This document shows positions 48,137-50,935 of a stretch of 50,935 bases of DNA, in pieces (the stretch's first letter is position 1; the number at the start of each line of letters is the position of its first letter). This DNA is from an uncultured Ruminococcus sp. (lineage in GTDB: Bacteria; Bacillota; Clostridia; Oscillospirales; Ruminococcaceae). The position numbers and the translations under genes are program-made. Where the stretch lies: contig UQDR01000018.1 in NCBI GenBank assembly GCA_900539835.1, positions 1 through 50,935 on the forward strand. Reading direction: 5' to 3'. The notes under the pieces are model-generated. The model saw only the letters and a list, made by a program, of their open reading frames with translations. It did not search any database and had not been told where the DNA came from.

Positions 48137-50854
48137 ATGAAAAAGGTTATAGATTTAAGCGGAGAATGGGGACTTTTCCTTGACAAGTATTGTACTGAAA
48201 TGATGCCTGATCCCAATGATACTATAACACTGCCAGACACCACATCTCACGCTCAAAAGGGGGAATATAACCCGAGACGTGAAACCGGTTTTCTTACTGA
48301 CACTTATTTATTTGAGGGGAACGCATGGTTTTCAAAAATTATAGAAATTAAGGAACTTGAAAACTGCAAGACTTTTCTTTTCCTTGAACGCACAAGAATA
48401 ACTCAGCTTTATATAGACGGAAATAAAATCGGAAGCTGTGAAAGTCTTTGCGCTCCCCACATTTATGATATCACATCTTTTGTTTCTAACGGAAGTCACA
48501 GATTTGATATATGCGTTTCAAACACTGGATATAAAACTGCCGGGGGACACTTAACATCTCCGGACACTCAGACAAACTGGAACGGTATTACGGGGAAAAT
48601 TGAGCTTAGAGCTTATTCTGAAAATCATTTACGAGATATCATGGTATTCCCCGATGTTAAAAGCAAATCAATCAGGATTACTGCCAATACCACGGGCAGT
48701 TCCAGCGGACAAGTTACCGTTTCAGCACAAAGCTATAATACAAAAATAAAACAGTGCGTTCAGCCTGAAATTTTTGAATATACTCAAAACCGTTTGGATG
48801 TGGTATACCAAATGGGCGAAAATGCCCTGCTTTGGGATGAGCATGAGCCTAATCTCTATAAAGTTTTCATTAGTATCGGAGAAGATAAAACTGAAATTAC
48901 CGTTGGATTGCGGCAATTTCAAACCGATGGAAACAAGTTTTCTGTCAATGGTAAAAAGGTTTTCCTCCGAGGAAAGCACGACGGTATGATTTTTCCTAAA
49001 ACAGGCTTTGCTCCAACTGATGTAAACTCATGGCTTAAAGTAATGAGAATTGCCAAGAACTATGGAATAAACCATTATCGTTTTCACACTTGCTGTCCGC
49101 CGGAGGCTGCCTTTGAAGCCGCTGATATACTGGGAATTTATTTGCAGCCTGAGCTTCCATTTTGGGGAACGATTACTTCCGAGGGTGAGGAAAATCACAA
49201 TCCCGAGGAGCAACAGTTTTTAATTGATGAAGGATTCCGAATGCTCAAAGCATATGGAAATCACCCGTCATTTTGCATGATGTCGCTGGGTAATGAGCTT
49301 TGGGGCTCAAAAGAAAAGCTAAACGAAATTTTAGGCAAATACAAGAAATTTGACAACCGTCACCTTTATACTCAAGGCTCAAACAATTTTCAATGGTGTC
49401 CTTGCGTTTTGGAAAACGACGACTTTTTTGTTGGTGTAAGACTTTCAAAGGAAAGGCTTTTAAGAGGCTCTTATGCTATGTGTGACGCTCCGCAAGGTCA
49501 TATTCAAACACAAAAGCCATCCACAACTCACAGCTATGATAATGCCGTATTGAGCAAAAGTCAAAACAGCACTGAAAACGGTGAAATTCAGATACAATAC
49601 GGAACGGGAGTCAAAACAGTAAAAGCCCAAAATAGTGACGAAGAATTTTATCCTCAAATACCCATTATAACTCATGAAGTCGGTCAGTATGAAACTTATC
49701 CGGATTTTAACGAAATAGAAAAATACACAGGTTCAATTAAAGCAAGAAATCTTGAGATTTTTCATGAACGTTTAACCGAAAGAGGAATGCTAAATCAATC
49801 TGAGGACTTTTTCTACTGTTCCGGTCAGCTTGCTGCGCAGTGCTATAAACAAGAGCTTGAAGCAGCTTTTCGTTCAAAAAGCATAGCGGGATTTCAGTTG
49901 TTGGATCTACAGGATTTCAGTGGGCAAGGCATGGCACTTGTAGGAATTTTAGATTCATTTATGGAAGATAAGGGCATAATTTCTGCCGAAGCATGGCGTG
50001 GCTTTTGCTCCGACGCTGTTTTAACTGCAAAATTTGATTCGTTTGTCTATGAAGAAAATCAAGCTTTTTCCGCAGATATTACCCTTACATACTTTGGAGC
50101 AAGCAAAAATGAATGCAGTGACTTATTATGGAGATTATCTGATGAACAGGGGAATAACCTCTACTGTGGACATGAAAAAATATATATTTCAAATGGACAA
50201 AATTATTTTGATATATTTAAAATCAACATTCAACTGCCTTCTTGTCAAAAACCTCAAACACTAAAGCTAATACTTAAATCTGAGGATTTAAAAACTGAAA
50301 ATTGCTACAATATTTATGTATTTCCTAAGCTAAAGCTACCGGACCTCGATAAATTTTATATTTTTGAAACACTTAATGACGAAGCAAAAAAGGCATTAGA
50401 AAAGGGCAGACGCATACTTCTGATTCGCAATCCTAAACAAGTTGAAAATGCAATAAAAGGCTGTTACTGCACAGATTTTTGGTGCTATCCCATGTTTAAA
50501 AGCATATCTCAAAGCATGGGAATGCCTGAACCTATTGGCACAATGGGATTGGTTATACAAAATAATCATTCGGCACTGGCACAATTTATATGTGAGAAAT
50601 TTACCACTCCTCAATGGTGGGAAATAGTAACTAATTCCTGTTCAGAAATTTTAGATGAAGATTACGAAGGCAAAAATATAATAATACAGACCATTGACAA
50701 TTTTGAACGTAATCACCGTTTAGGGCTTTTATATGAGTATTCCTGTTACGAAGGACAAGTTGTTGTGTGCAACTGCGATATAGAAAAGATGAAACAGAGC
50801 ATTGAAGGCCGACAATTTATATATTCGCTTTTGAGTTATATAGACAGATTATAA
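48137..50854 (+). CDS. Glycoside hydrolase family 2 protein
   Basis: The 905-aa enzyme has the GH2 order: sugar-binding domain (residues about 1-160, WFSKIIEIKE), immunoglobulin-like domain (about 165-265), TIM barrel (about 270-620) with acid/base Glu387 in SLGNELWG and nucleophile Glu514 in ITHEVGQYE, then extra beta-rich and alpha/beta domains to the end (about 640-905). It lacks a signal peptide, so it acts on imported sugars. Substrate (beta-galactoside, beta-mannoside or glucuronide) is not decided by eye. It follows the P-loop gene by 21 bases, likely in one transcript. Confidence 0.85.
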   Translation: MKKVIDLSGEWGLFLDKYCTEMMPDPNDTITLPDTTSHAQKGEYNPRRETGFLTDTYLFEGNAWFSKIIEIKELENCKTFLFLERTRITQLYIDGNKIGSCESLCAPHIYDITSFVSNGSHRFDICVSNTGYKTAGGHLTSPDTQTNWNGITGKIELRAYSENHLRDIMVFPDVKSKSIRITANTTGSSSGQVTVSAQSYNTKIKQCVQPEIFEYTQNRLDVVYQMGENALLWDEHEPNLYKVFISIGEDKTEITVGLRQFQTDGNKFSVNGKKVFLRGKHDGMIFPKTGFAPTDVNSWLKVMRIAKNYGINHYRFHTCCPPEAAFEAADILGIYLQPELPFWGTITSEGEENHNPEEQQFLIDEGFRMLKAYGNHPSFCMMSLGNELWGSKEKLNEILGKYKKFDNRHLYTQGSNNFQWCPCVLENDDFFVGVRLSKERLLRGSYAMCDAPQGHIQTQKPSTTHSYDNAVLSKSQNSTENGEIQIQYGTGVKTVKAQNSDEEFYPQIPIITHEVGQYETYPDFNEIEKYTGSIKARNLEIFHERLTERGMLNQSEDFFYCSGQLAAQCYKQELEAAFRSKSIAGFQLLDLQDFSGQGMALVGILDSFMEDKGIISAEAWRGFCSDAVLTAKFDSFVYEENQAFSADITLTYFGASKNECSDLLWRLSDEQGNNLYCGHEKIYISNGQNYFDIFKINIQLPSCQKPQTLKLILKSEDLKTENCYNIYVFPKLKLPDLDKFYIFETLNDEAKKALEKGRRILLIRNPKQVENAIKGCYCTDFWCYPMFKSISQSMGMPEPIGTMGLVIQNNHSALAQFICEKFTTPQWWEIVTNSCSEILDEDYEGKNIIIQTIDNFERNHRLGLLYEYSCYEGQVVVCNCDIEKMKQSIEGRQFIYSLLSYIDRL

Positions 50855-50863
50855 GCATAAAAA

Positions 50864-50900
50864 AAGCGGTAACCCTTATAGGGTTACCGCTTTAGTTTTG
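50864..50900 (+). terminator. Terminator of the GH2 gene
   Basis: AAAGCGGTAACCC and GGGTTACCGCTTT form a 13-bp stem with a 5-base loop and TAGTTTTG after. Confidence 0.8.
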
Positions 50901-50935
50901 CAGTCAGTTAAACAATCAGATTAGAGGATATCTCC

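Noticed and set aside
1..50935. CRISPR array, IS element or replication origin
   Set aside because: No regularly spaced repeats, transposase frames or DnaA-box clusters were seen on reading.

Overview
The window looks like a chromosomal stretch of a low-GC gut Firmicute of the Oscillospiraceae, most likely a Ruminococcus relative. The case rests on the SCIFF peptide and its radical SAM maturase beside yajC and a TIGR04086 membrane gene, a bifurcating transhydrogenase pair (NfnAB), a GH130 mannosylglucose phosphorylase of the R. albus RaMP1 type, many serine/lysine-rich lipoproteins, and SigA promoters with a near-constant 17-base spacer. The species assignment is inference.

Layout. 1-530: end of an rRNA operon (5S) and four tRNA genes (Lys, Glu, Met, Trp). 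530-3060: a decayed mobile-element remnant, all on the minus strand: an excisionase-like HTH gene, an HNH-motif gene, a zinc-ribbon mini-gene, a leader ORF with attenuator-like terminator, and a small ORF broken by TGA. The first two genes lack ATG/GTG/TTG at the expected place and show ATA and ATT instead. 3.1-4.4 kb: GH130 phosphorylase. 4.4-8.5 kb: a frameshifted DMT transporter, then the minus-strand operon ACT-hom-thrB-rsmG. 8.5-14.1 kb: transglutaminase lipoprotein, CNNM/CorC protein, and a secreted choice-of-anchor-A protein with a long leader and a 50-aa partner peptide. 14.1-19.1 kb: two XRE regulators, gap, a SLOG-fold gene divergent from an XRE gene across symmetrical operators, and small exported proteins, one with a decayed paralogous 3' fragment.

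19.2-30.2 kb: heterodimeric ABC exporter, PAP2 phosphatase, GH10-like lipoprotein, nfnAB, yajC-TIGR04086-scfA-scfB. 30.2-33.3 kb: three-gene ABC-2 operon. 33.5-34.9 kb: a stand-alone phage lysis cassette (XhlA-like, holin, CHAP-SH3 endolysin) followed by a dense cluster of inverted repeats. 35-38.1 kb: CpsCD-type kinase/chain-length pair, SH3 lipoprotein, amidohydrolase. 38.3-41.3 kb: acpS and NAD(P)HX repair operon. 41.4-44.3 kb: tandem paralogous lipoproteins and a surface protein. 44.6-50.9 kb: dprA, an M15-like peptidase lacking its catalytic Glu, a duplicated P-loop protein, and a GH2 glycosidase.

Most of the window is ordinary core and envelope biology. The spots most worth a second look are the remnant at 0.6-3.1 kb (non-canonical starts, attenuator), the SLOG/XRE pair, the lysis cassette with its folded repeat block, and the leader and mini-peptide around the anchor-A gene. 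No CRISPR array, transposase or integrase was seen.
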